A DNA stretch of 24,797 nt, from NCBI GenBank assembly GCA_046155815.1, contig JBJXFY010000424.1:1-24797 (forward strand), written 5' to 3'. The position numbers were made by a program, and so were the translations under genes. Below are positions 16,158-24,221 of the stretch, piece after piece (position 1 is the first letter of the stretch; each line of letters begins with the position of its first letter). The stretch is from JBJXFY01 sp046155815 (GTDB lineage Bacteria > Verrucomicrobiota > Verrucomicrobiia > Limisphaerales > CAIMTB01). A model generated the notes under the pieces. That model did no database searches. It worked only from the letters and a program-made list of their open reading frames with translations, and was not told the origin of the DNA.

Positions 16158-16162
16158 CTGAA

Positions 16163-19100
16163 ATGCCGTTTCATCGCCGTATCCGCCCGTTGTCCGGGAT
16201 TCCCGCAGGGTTGAGGGCCACAGTCCTCGTCGCGACGCTGCTTACGCTCCCGGACGTCCGGGCGCTGAATCTCCCCGCCCACACCGCCCCGGCCGGCTAC
16301 ACGCTGGTGGATGCCCTCCCTGGCCTGGTTTTGTCCGAGCCGGTGGCCGTCGTCAGCCCGCCGGGCGAGACGAACCGCCTCTTCATCGCCGAGCGCACCG
16401 GGCTGGTGTGGGCCGTCACCAATCTCGCCCTGCCGAACAAGACCCTGTGCGCCGACCTGCGGGCCGACCTCGACCTCAGCTTCATCGAGCAGGGCCTGCT
16501 GGGCTTGGCCTTCCACCCCGGTTTTGCGACCAACGGCCAAGTCTTCTTTACCCGAACCGCCCGCACGGCCACGACCGCCGGCAGCCAGAACGCCATCCAG
16601 CTCCTGCGCTTGACGATTCCGCCAGGAGCGGCGGCCGTGGACCCGGCTTCGCAGACGTTCATCTTCGCCCAGCCGGACTTCTCCAACACGCACAATGGCG
16701 GCGACCTCCACTTTGGACCGGACGGCTACCTCTACGTCTCCTGCGGCGACGAGCTGCCGGCCGCCAAGGACATCACCGCCAACCGTCAGCCGCTCGATGT
16801 GGGATTCTTCGGCGGCATCCTGCGGATCGACGTGGACCGCCGGCCGGGCAACCTGCCGGCCAACCCCCACCCCGCCGCGACGGCGAACTACCTTGTGCCG
16901 GCGGACAACCCCTTCGTGGGCCTGACGAGCTACCAGGGCATCGTTTACGACCCCGCGAAGGTCTGCACCGAGTTCTGGGCCGTGGGCTTCCGCAATCCGT
17001 GGCGCATGTCCTTCGACCCGCCCACGGGCCGGCTCTTTGCCGGCGAGGTCGGCGGAGGTTGGGTCGAGGAAATCAACCTGGTCGAGCGCGGGGAGAATTA
17101 CGGCTGGCCCTATCTCGAAGGCGACTACCCCAACCAGCCCAACCTGCTGGCCACCGGCTTCACCTCCCGGCCGCCGCTCGTCAGCTACGACCGCCTCGGC
17201 GTGTACCTCGGCGCGGCCGTGATCGGCGGGGTGGTGTACCGCGGGGCGGAATTTCCGCCGCTGCATGGCCGCTACCTCTTCGGCGACTCCCGCCAAGGGC
17301 ACATCTGGGCGATTGACCCGGACTCGCCCGTCCAGCCGCCGCCCATGGAGCGGCTGGCCACCGACATCGGCCTCTCCGCGTTCGGCCGCGACCCACGCGA
17401 CGGGGGCGTGCTGGTGGTGAACTTCATGGACGGCCGCATCAAGAAGCTCGCCTACGTCTCGCCCGCGGATGCCCTCGACGTGCCGCCCACGCTCGCGGAA
17501 ACGGGTGCCTTCGCCGACCTCGCGAGCCTGACGCCGGCCGCGCAGCTCGTGCCCTACGCCGTCAACGCGCCGTTCTGGTCCGATCATGCGATCAAGCAGC
17601 GGTGGCTGGTGCCCGTGCCGGGCCAGCCGGTCGGGTTCCGCACGAACGAGAACTGGCACTTCCCGGCCGGCACCGCGTGGGTGAAGCACTTCGACCTCGA
17701 GCTGGTGAAGGGCGACCCCGCCTCGCGCCGTCGGCTCGAGACGCGCTTCCTCGTGAAGACCGACACGGGCGCCTACGGAGTGACGTACCGCTGGGATGAC
17801 TCGCAGACGAACGCCGTCCTCGTGCCGACGGAGGGGTTGGACGAGAGCTTCGCCGTGCTGGAGGGCGGCCTGATCCGCACCCAGCAGTGGCGTTACCCCA
17901 GCCGCGCGGAATGCCTGTTCTGCCACAGCGAGCCGGCCGGCTACGCCCTGGGCTTCAGCACGCGGCAGCTCAACCACGTCAACGACCTCGGCGGCTCGCC
18001 GGAGAACCAGCTTGCCCGCCTGCACCGCTTCGGCTGCCTCGACACGCCCGGCGGCGACCCGGCCCGGCTGCCCGCCTTGGTCGCCGTCACGAACACCGCC
18101 GCGCCGCTCGAACAACGCGCCCGCTCGTATCTCGACGCCAACTGCAGCTCCTGCCACCTGCCCGGCTACCTCGCGCACAGCACCGCGAAGTGGGATGCCC
18201 GCAGCGCCACGGCCTTTGACGCGACAGGCCTGCCGACCGGACATCTGCTGATTCCGGGTGATCCGACCAATTCCTTCCTCCTCCAGCGCGTGGCCAACAG
18301 CCTCTGGCCGCACAGCGTCCGCATGCCTCCGGTGGGTAGCACCGAACTGGACCAGGCGGCCGTCGCGATGCTGTCCGAATGGATTGCCGCCCTGCCGGAG
18401 GCGCCTTGGGAAAGGCTCGACCTCGGGACGTCCGGTGCGGCCGGCAGCAGCACGCTGGACGGCGGCCGCCTGACGTTGACCGGTGCCGGCCGCCTGCCCG
18501 CCGGCCTGGACGATGCCGGACACTTCCTGCTCCGGCCGCTGCCCGGCACCAATGCCACGCTCACGGCCCGGCTCGCCCGCTGCGAGACGGCCGCCGCCGA
18601 GGCCGTGGCCGGCCTGACCTTCCGGCAGGGCACGGGGCCGGACGACGCCCAGGTCACGCTCGGCTGGCGCAAGCATGGCAGCATCGTCGCCATCCTCCGC
18701 CGGACACCGGGCGGGGCTGCGGAAACCCGCGTGCTGGCCGGACCCGGCGCGACGCGGCTCAGGCTGGTCCGCGAGGGGGGCCTTGTCCGCGGCTTCGCCG
18801 CCGCGGATGGGGGAGCATGGCTGGAGGTCTTGCACGAGCCTTTCCCCTACGCGGAGCCGGGGCAGGCCGGAGCAATGGTGGCCGCCTCAACTCCCGATTA
18901 CCCGGCCAGCTTCTGGCTGGAGGAGTTTCAACTGGAATACCCTCTGCCGCCCGCGGTGCCGGCGGACGTCAGCACCGGGATCGTGGACGCGGCCTCGCAG
19001 GGGGACGGCAGCGAAGTGTATGGAACCGGCGGCTGGTGGATGCCAGCCATCAGCCAGTCTCCGCCGCCGGAGGCGACGCTGGAGATCGTGCGCGGCTCCA

Positions 19101-22000
19101 CGTTCGTGTGGGGATTCAACTCTGGCGACCGCCGCGTGCTGCGCATTCCCGGCTCCATCGACCGGAAGCCGACCACCTGGTTTTCCAACGACGAACTGCT
19201 GCTCGACCTCACCTTCGGCGACAACGAACCGCATCGTGTCGGCCTGTACTTCCTTGACTACGACGGCGGCGGGCGGCGGGCGCAGACTCTTGAGTTCCTC
19301 GATCCCGCGACCGGAACGGTTCTGGAGAGCCGGGAACTCTCCAACTTTGGGAACGGCCTGTGGGTGGTGTGCGACATCCAGGGCGCCGTGCGGCTGCGGA
19401 TCACCAACCGTTCGGACTTCGGCAACGCGGTGCTCTCCGGCATCTTTGTCGGGCCCTTGCGTCGCCCCCGGCTCTCGGTGGACGTCGAGTCGCCGGCCGC
19501 TCCGGTGGTTGTTCCACTGCCTGGCGGGCTGGCTTTTCGGGCGCAGGTAGGGGGGCGCAACCTCGTCGGCGTCCAGGTTGAGTTTTTGGTGGACGGGCGG
19601 CGGGTGGCGGAGGCGGCGGAACCGCCGTTTGAGGCGGTCTGGCGGAACCCGCTCGCTGGCCCGCACGAACTGCGCGCCCGGGTGACGGACTCGACGGGCC
19701 GCACGCGCCTGAGCGACCCGGTGACGTTCATGGTAGGTCTGCCCGTGGCCAATGTTCGGCTCGTCGGTCACGACGATTTGACCCTCGGGGACTGGCCATC
19801 CTCCTACGGCCATGAACTCGCGTGGTTTCCTGCCGGGGCGCCTGTCGGCGTCACGGGCGTCAAGCTGGAGCTGGGCAGGGCGGAGGTCTTTTCCTTTGGG
19901 CTGACCGACGACCGGCGCGCCCTGGCCCAGGGGGATGTGCGGCCCGCCTCCTGCTGGTTCAGCGCCACCAACATGTCCTTCAGCGTCACCACGACGGACG
20001 GCCGTCCCCGGCGGGTTTCGTTGTACTGCCTCGACTGGGACTACGCCGGGCGGGAGCAGCGCATCGAGGTCATTGACCCGGTCACCGGCGCGATCCTGGA
20101 CCGCCGCGATGTCACGCACTTTTCCGGCGGTCGCTACCTGACGTGGGAGATCACCGGGGCGGTGGAGTTCCGCGTGACGGCTCGCGTGGGCAACGCGGTC
20201 GTCAGCGGCGTCTTCGCAGACCCGGCACCGGCCGCAGCGGAATTCCTCGGTGCCGATGACATGACCCGCGGCGACTGGCGAGGCATTCTCGGCAGCGGGG
20301 GGTGGAGCTTCGCGGGCCTCGGGGAGTCCCTGCCTGCCGGGGTCAGCACCAGCCTCCGGCAGGGCGATTACTTTGCCTGGACGGACAACACCGGTGAGCC
20401 ACGGGCCGTCGCGGCGGCGGACGGGTCGCTGCGCCGCCCGGCGTGCTGGTTCGACTGGAATGCAGTGGAGATGGATTTGGCGCTGCCGGACACGCCGCAG
20501 CCGCTGGCGCTGTACTTCCTCGACTGGGACAACGCCGGGCGGGTGCAGACCGTGGAACTGCTCGAGGCGGCCTCCGGCCGGGTGCTCGACCGGCAGCGCG
20601 TGGCGGACTTTGCCGCCGGCCGGTGGCTGAAGTGGCGCGCCCGCGGAAACCTGCGCGTCCGCATCATTCCGGAGACCAGCAACGCCGTCCTGTCGGGCGT
20701 CGCGCTCGGCGAGGCCGCCGATTCGTTTGCCAGCCTGGTCCGGCAGGATGACACGACGCGCGGCAACTGGCCCCCTGCGTACGGCGGGCGGGGCGTTCTG
20801 CTGCCCTTTGAGCCGGCCTTCCTGCCGGACGGGACGAAGATCCTGGTGCAGCACGAAGGCGAATTCCAATGGGAGGAGTGGCCCGCCGATGTTCGGGCCG
20901 TGCTGCGGCCGGACAGCCTCCTGCGCCGGGCGGCCTGCTGGAAGTCCGACTCCACGCTGGCCATCACCGCGGACCTCACGGCGTCCGGCCGCCGCGTGGT
21001 CACGTTGTACCTGCTGGACTGGGACGGGCAGGACCAGCGACCTCAGACCGTGACCATCGTGGACGCGGACACCGGCCGGCTGCTGGACCGGGTGGAGGTG
21101 GCCGCCTTCAGCGGCGGCCGGCACCTGAGCTGGCTGGCCGGCGGGCGGGTCCGGTTCGAACTCGTGCCCGCCGTCTTCAACGCCGTCGTCAGCGGCATCT
21201 TCCTCGACCTGCCGGACGCATCCACGGCAGCTGCGACCTTCGTGCGGGAAGACGATGCCACCCGCGGCGACTGGCCGGGCACTTACGGTGACGACGGCGT
21301 TCTGCTCGCGGGCGACGCCGTGCGGCTGCCGCTCGGGGCGGCGGCGGAGTTCCGGCAGGCCGCGCCCTTTGTCTGGCACGACGCGCCCGCCGACCCGCGA
21401 GCCCTGTGGCGTGATTCCAGCGCAGGCCGCGTGGCCGCGTGCTGGTACGACTGGCAGGCCGTGACGCTGGACCTGACGCTGCCCGGCGACGCGCCGCAGC
21501 CCGTGGCGCTCTATTTCCTCGACTGGGACACGGCCGATCTGCGCACCGGCGAGGTCGAGGTGCTGGACCGCCTCTCGGGCCGGCTGCTGGACCGCCGGCC
21601 GCTGGCGGCCTTCAGCGGCGGCCGTTACCTCGCCTGGAACGCCACCGGACCGCTGCGCTTCCGCGTCCGCGCAGACACCGCCAACGCCGTGCTGAGCGGA
21701 GTGTTCTTCGGCATCCCGCCGGCCGCGCCGGAGCCGGAACCCGATCCTGGTCCCGGTCCCGGTCCGAGACCGCTGCCGCTGGCGCCGGCGGGGCGTCTAT
21801 CCGTGGCAGTGACGGACGGCGCGATCCAGCTTGCCTGGCCCGCCGGGGCCGGCCGGACGCTCGAGACGGCCGTGGCCTTGGAAGGGCCGTGGTCGCCCGT
21901 GGCACTGCCTGCCGCCGGCACGGGGGATACGGGCACGTTGACGCTGCCCGGCGACGAGCCGGCCCGCTTCTACCGTCTGCGGGACGACGGCATCCGGTAG
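16163..22000 (+). CDS. Giant secreted PQQ-type sugar dehydrogenase / diheme cytochrome c fusion with five repeated modules
   Basis: The product is 1945 residues. A signal peptide (RRIRP, then ATVLVATLLTL, with likely cleavage after VRA) supports this start despite no Shine-Dalgarno site. Residues about 40-440 match the glucose/sorbosone dehydrogenase beta-propeller: HNGGDLHFGPDGYLYVSCGD with His177, GFRNPWRMSFDP and GENYGWPYLEG. Residues about 445-750 resemble SO2930-family diheme cytochromes, with VPYAVNAPFWSDHA and CxxCH sites at 584-588 and 661-665. Residues about 755-930 look like a beta-sandwich. Five modules of about 155 residues start near 941, 1203, 1363, 1527 and 1694. An Ig-like domain (about 1102-1192) separates modules 1 and 2. 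A Pro/Gly/Glu linker and a C-terminal domain ending RFYRLRDDGIR finish it. It likely oxidises sugars or aldehydes in the periplasm or outside the cell and passes electrons to its own hemes; the substrate is unknown. Confidence 0.9.
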   Translation: MPFHRRIRPLSGIPAGLRATVLVATLLTLPDVRALNLPAHTAPAGYTLVDALPGLVLSEPVAVVSPPGETNRLFIAERTGLVWAVTNLALPNKTLCADLRADLDLSFIEQGLLGLAFHPGFATNGQVFFTRTARTATTAGSQNAIQLLRLTIPPGAAAVDPASQTFIFAQPDFSNTHNGGDLHFGPDGYLYVSCGDELPAAKDITANRQPLDVGFFGGILRIDVDRRPGNLPANPHPAATANYLVPADNPFVGLTSYQGIVYDPAKVCTEFWAVGFRNPWRMSFDPPTGRLFAGEVGGGWVEEINLVERGENYGWPYLEGDYPNQPNLLATGFTSRPPLVSYDRLGVYLGAAVIGGVVYRGAEFPPLHGRYLFGDSRQGHIWAIDPDSPVQPPPMERLATDIGLSAFGRDPRDGGVLVVNFMDGRIKKLAYVSPADALDVPPTLAETGAFADLASLTPAAQLVPYAVNAPFWSDHAIKQRWLVPVPGQPVGFRTNENWHFPAGTAWVKHFDLELVKGDPASRRRLETRFLVKTDTGAYGVTYRWDDSQTNAVLVPTEGLDESFAVLEGGLIRTQQWRYPSRAECLFCHSEPAGYALGFSTRQLNHVNDLGGSPENQLARLHRFGCLDTPGGDPARLPALVAVTNTAAPLEQRARSYLDANCSSCHLPGYLAHSTAKWDARSATAFDATGLPTGHLLIPGDPTNSFLLQRVANSLWPHSVRMPPVGSTELDQAAVAMLSEWIAALPEAPWERLDLGTSGAAGSSTLDGGRLTLTGAGRLPAGLDDAGHFLLRPLPGTNATLTARLARCETAAAEAVAGLTFRQGTGPDDAQVTLGWRKHGSIVAILRRTPGGAAETRVLAGPGATRLRLVREGGLVRGFAAADGGAWLEVLHEPFPYAEPGQAGAMVAASTPDYPASFWLEEFQLEYPLPPAVPADVSTGIVDAASQGDGSEVYGTGGWWMPAISQSPPPEATLEIVRGSTFVWGFNSGDRRVLRIPGSIDRKPTTWFSNDELLLDLTFGDNEPHRVGLYFLDYDGGGRRAQTLEFLDPATGTVLESRELSNFGNGLWVVCDIQGAVRLRITNRSDFGNAVLSGIFVGPLRRPRLSVDVESPAAPVVVPLPGGLAFRAQVGGRNLVGVQVEFLVDGRRVAEAAEPPFEAVWRNPLAGPHELRARVTDSTGRTRLSDPVTFMVGLPVANVRLVGHDDLTLGDWPSSYGHELAWFPAGAPVGVTGVKLELGRAEVFSFGLTDDRRALAQGDVRPASCWFSATNMSFSVTTTDGRPRRVSLYCLDWDYAGREQRIEVIDPVTGAILDRRDVTHFSGGRYLTWEITGAVEFRVTARVGNAVVSGVFADPAPAAAEFLGADDMTRGDWRGILGSGGWSFAGLGESLPAGVSTSLRQGDYFAWTDNTGEPRAVAAADGSLRRPACWFDWNAVEMDLALPDTPQPLALYFLDWDNAGRVQTVELLEAASGRVLDRQRVADFAAGRWLKWRARGNLRVRIIPETSNAVLSGVALGEAADSFASLVRQDDTTRGNWPPAYGGRGVLLPFEPAFLPDGTKILVQHEGEFQWEEWPADVRAVLRPDSLLRRAACWKSDSTLAITADLTASGRRVVTLYLLDWDGQDQRPQTVTIVDADTGRLLDRVEVAAFSGGRHLSWLAGGRVRFELVPAVFNAVVSGIFLDLPDASTAAATFVREDDATRGDWPGTYGDDGVLLAGDAVRLPLGAAAEFRQAAPFVWHDAPADPRALWRDSSAGRVAACWYDWQAVTLDLTLPGDAPQPVALYFLDWDTADLRTGEVEVLDRLSGRLLDRRPLAAFSGGRYLAWNATGPLRFRVRADTANAVLSGVFFGIPPAAPEPEPDPGPGPGPRPLPLAPAGRLSVAVTDGAIQLAWPAGAGRTLETAVALEGPWSPVALPAAGTGDTGTLTLPGDEPARFYRLRDDGIR
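18983..19462 (+). repeat. Repeat module 1 of 5 within the dehydrogenase/cytochrome
   Basis: This is the most divergent copy, covering about residues 941-1100. It keeps GLYFLDYDGGGRRAQTLEF in place of the usual LYFLDWD core and ends with GNAVLSGIFVG. It is separated from the other four copies by the Ig-like domain. Confidence 0.75.
19769..20230 (+). repeat. Repeat module 2 of 5
   Basis: Covering about residues 1203-1356, it begins HDDLTLGDWPSSYG, has the SLYCLDWDYAGREQRIEV core, and ends GNAVVSGVF. It directly follows the Ig-like domain. Confidence 0.8.
20249..20713 (+). repeat. Repeat module 3 of 5
   Basis: Covering about residues 1363-1517, it begins ADDMTRGDWRGILG, has RRPACWFDW, the LYFLDWDNAGRVQTVEL core, and ends SNAVLSGVAL. 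Confidence 0.8.
20741..21220 (+). repeat. Repeat module 4 of 5
   Basis: Covering about residues 1527-1686, it begins RQDDTTRGNWPPAYG, has RRAACW, the LYLLDWDGQDQRPQTVTI core, and ends FNAVVSGIFLDLP. Confidence 0.8.
21242..21717 (+). repeat. Repeat module 5 of 5
   Basis: Covering about residues 1694-1851, it begins REDDATRGDWPGTYG, has RVAACWYDW, the LYFLDWDTADLRTGEVEV core, and ends ANAVLSGVFFG. The Pro/Gly/Glu linker follows immediately. Confidence 0.8.
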
Positions 22001-22052
22001 GGTGTGGCCTCCGGCCGCGCTGGCCGGCCTGGAAAGCCGGCCCCACCCCTAC
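21997..22052. terminator. Palindromic element at the convergent gene end, probable bidirectional terminator
   Basis: The outer arms GTAGGG and CCCTAC pair across the element. A near-complementary GTGGCC / GGCCCCAC extends the stem, and a separate perfect hairpin GGCCGGC/GCCGGCC with a seven-base loop sits at 22022-22042. The TAG stop codon of the giant dehydrogenase (21998-22000) is part of the left arm. It lies between convergent genes (stops at 22000 plus and 22140 minus), where a transcript-end role is natural, although no T-run follows. Confidence 0.55.
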
Positions 22053-22139
22053 GCGCCGCCGGTCCGGCTTTTCAGGCAGGCTCTGATGACGGCCGTTTCG
22101 CTCCGGACACAGGCGCGCGTGGAGCGACGCGCCCTGCCG

Positions 22140-24017
22140 TCATTTCGGGGCCAGGCCCTGGTCCTGCATCAGGCGGAGGTAGGTCTGCGCCGGCTCGTAC
22201 GGCGGCCAGCCCTGCCGCGTGGACTTGATGAACCAGTCCCACGCCGCCCGGTGGTCGCCGGTGCCCAGCGCGTGCCAGCCGAGGTAGAACGACGTGACGC
22301 GGCCGTTCGGGTCCACCTTGAGCGCCTGCTGGAAGGCCGCCGCGGCCTCGTCGTGGCGCTCGAGGAACGCCAGCGCGCGGCCCAGGCCGAGATGGTTCGA
22401 GCGGTTGAAGGGATTCAGCTCCACGGCGCGCCGGAACCACGTCACCGCCTCCTCGGCGTACGCGGTCGCGCCGGTCGTCACCGCCGTGGCGCGCAGGCGG
22501 AGGTTTTCGCCGAGGTCGTAGGCCGTCTGCGGATTGCGCGGCTCGACGGCCCACGCGGCGCGCAGTTCGCGCTGCGCCGCGTCGCCGCCGCCGGGGAGCC
22601 GCACGGCGCGCGCGAGGTGGAGGGTTTCCCGCCCGCGCCGTCCGAGGTCCCATCCCAGCGCCGCCAGCAGCGCGGCAATGACCAGCGTGGCGGCCACCCG
22701 CCAGGCCCAGTGCGAGGGAATCCACCAGGCGTCGGTCGCGAAGCGCATGTGGCCGGTGAGCAGCGCCATCCACGTCACCGCGACCAGCGCGTTGGCGGGG
22801 ATGCGGAAGTTGAAGTCGAATGCGCCGTGGACGAGCAGCGCGAAAAGGCCGCCCGTCGCGCCGAGCACGAAGGCGTACTTGCTCGAGCGCTTCACCTCGA
22901 GGTCGGCCGGCGTGCGCTTGACCTGGCCGTAGGTCCGCCAGACGCCGTAGCCCAGGAGGAGCCACGGCAGCGAGATGGCGGCGGCGCCGGCCACGCCCCA
23001 GTCGGCGAGCGTCTCGAGGTAGTCGTTGTGCGCGTGCTCGGGATCGCCGTGGACCCACTCGCTGCGGTACTGGTTGAAGCGCGTCTGAAAGTGGCCGGGG
23101 CCGACGCCCCAGGTCTGGTGGTCACGCCACATCGCGATCGTGGCGGGCCAGATGACCTGGCGGGAGTTGCGGGCGATTTTCTCCCCTTCATTCAGCCCTT
23201 CGGTCACCCGTCGCTTCAGCGCGACATCCCGCTGGACGACGATCGTCCCCACCAGCGCGGCAGCGGCCAGCACCGCGAGCCCGGCCGTGGCGAACCACCG
23301 ATAGTCGCGGTTCAGCAGCAGCAGCAGGAACACGAGCGCCAGCCCGCCCGCCGCGGCCACGATGCCGCCGCGGGACAGCGTCATGCCCAGCGCGGCGAGC
23401 ATCGCCACCAATGCGTACACGACGAGCACCCGCCACACCGGCCTCATCCGTCCGGCGATCGCCAGCGCCGCCGCCAAAGGAATGAGCAGCGCGAGGAAGC
23501 CGGCGAAGCTGTTCGGGTTCACGAAGCTGCCGCCCGCGCGCCGGCCGTACTGCCCCCCGCGGCTCAGCCCCCACACGGCGTCGCTGGTGGTCGCAAACTG
23601 ATACGCCGCCAGAAAGGCCAGCAGCGTCGCCAGCGCCAGCAGGCCGCCGGCCACGGCCAAGGTCGTCGTCTGCCGGTGCAGGTTGTTGACGATGACGAAG
23701 AACAGCGCGGCGTAGGTGACGATGCGCAGCAGCTCGCCGCGCGCGACGTACTCGACCGGCGCCTCGGAGTACCGCCAGACTGCCCAGCCCACGAACAGCA
23801 GCACGCCCCAGCACACCGGCGGCCAGAGGATGCGCTGCGCGGGGTTCAGCCACAGGCGCACCGCCGAGACCACGGCTGCCAGCGCCACGATGCCCTGCAC
23901 CACCAGCCATTCCTGCGTCCGCACCGCGCCAAAGCCCAGCACCGCGAAGCCCAGCGCCCCGCTCACCAGCCCGAGGATCAGCCATTCCAGCCAGCGGTCC
24001 ACCGTGTCTTTGTCCAT
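22140..24017 (-). CDS. O-antigen ligase/polymerase family membrane protein with C-terminal TPRs
   Basis: From the ATG at 24017 the product is 625 residues; an in-frame ATG at 24059 would add 14. About a dozen hydrophobic segments fill residues 1-475. Wzy_C/O-antigen-ligase hallmarks are NPNSFAGFLALL at about 165-176, TLSRGGI at about 210-216, and EHAHNDYLETLADWG near 325-340, with a periplasmic loop before it (WGVGPGHFQTRFNQYRS). The last 140 residues hold about three tetratricopeptide-like repeats (for example WFRRAVELNPFNRSNHLGLG and AAAAFQQALKVDP). The family polymerises or transfers lipid-linked glycans at the membrane; TPRs usually bind partner proteins. The gene is convergent with the giant dehydrogenase and divergent from the DUF3472 gene, outside the main polysaccharide operons. 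The exact substrate is unknown. Confidence 0.88.
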   Translation of the reverse strand: MDKDTVDRWLEWLILGLVSGALGFAVLGFGAVRTQEWLVVQGIVALAAVVSAVRLWLNPAQRILWPPVCWGVLLFVGWAVWRYSEAPVEYVARGELLRIVTYAALFFVIVNNLHRQTTTLAVAGGLLALATLLAFLAAYQFATTSDAVWGLSRGGQYGRRAGGSFVNPNSFAGFLALLIPLAAALAIAGRMRPVWRVLVVYALVAMLAALGMTLSRGGIVAAAGGLALVFLLLLLNRDYRWFATAGLAVLAAAALVGTIVVQRDVALKRRVTEGLNEGEKIARNSRQVIWPATIAMWRDHQTWGVGPGHFQTRFNQYRSEWVHGDPEHAHNDYLETLADWGVAGAAAISLPWLLLGYGVWRTYGQVKRTPADLEVKRSSKYAFVLGATGGLFALLVHGAFDFNFRIPANALVAVTWMALLTGHMRFATDAWWIPSHWAWRVAATLVIAALLAALGWDLGRRGRETLHLARAVRLPGGGDAAQRELRAAWAVEPRNPQTAYDLGENLRLRATAVTTGATAYAEEAVTWFRRAVELNPFNRSNHLGLGRALAFLERHDEAAAAFQQALKVDPNGRVTSFYLGWHALGTGDHRAAWDWFIKSTRQGWPPYEPAQTYLRLMQDQGLAPK

Positions 24018-24221
24018 TTGCGTTGCGAAACCGTAACGGGCCGCCACCACGGGAAACAACCGGCATCATGCCACCACTGCCCGGCTCAATCCCGCCGTGG
24101 CGGCGAAGCCCCGCCAAGGGAAGGGTAGCGGCTCTGCCCGGTTGCGGGGAAATTCCCGCCCGTTGCTTGGCGGCGGGTCTGTTGCGAGGCAGGCTCATGC
24201 CCGATGCGGACCTCACCGCCA
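24018..24221. other. Divergent intergenic region
   Basis: These 204 bp separate the starts of the minus-strand membrane protein and the plus-strand DUF3472 gene. I saw no convincing promoter or ribosome-binding site. A loose inverted repeat (GCCGCCAC near 24042 and GTGGCGGC near 24097) is present but is unremarkable at this GC content. Confidence 0.5.

Larger units (their letters stand above)
15568..16162. other. Intergenic region with no intact gene
   Basis: This 595-bp stretch separates the PEP-CTERM-like gene from the giant dehydrogenase. No open frame on either strand looks like an intact protein. It includes a possible decayed prepilin-like fragment on the minus strand, a 16-bp perfect palindrome at 15919-15934, and a hairpin with T-run at 16132-16157. 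A weak promoter-like pair (TTGCCC at 16075 and CACAAT at 16096, 15 bp apart) could drive the downstream gene, but the spacing is short and the match poor. Confidence 0.55.

Noticed and set aside
16031..18835. A 934-codon open frame on the minus strand opposite the dehydrogenase/cytochrome
   Set aside because: Antisense shadow of a GC-rich gene. The translation is Arg/Gly/Ala/Val-rich with no domain, whereas the plus strand has clear propeller and CxxCH motifs.
18887..21379. An 830-codon open frame on the minus strand opposite the repeat modules
   Set aside because: Its frame mirrors the codon pattern of the repeated modules and shows no family motif. The plus strand holds coherent repeats.
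21720..21780. Short GGTCCC/GGTCCG-like tandem text near the end of the giant gene
   Set aside because: It encodes the Pro/Gly/Glu linker between the last module and the terminal domain, so it is a coding low-complexity stretch and not a DNA repeat element.
22002..24128. A 708-codon plus-strand open frame opposite the O-antigen ligase-like gene
   Set aside because: The translation is charged low-complexity sequence rich in Arg, His and Gln, while the minus strand gives membrane helices, HNDYLE and TPRs.
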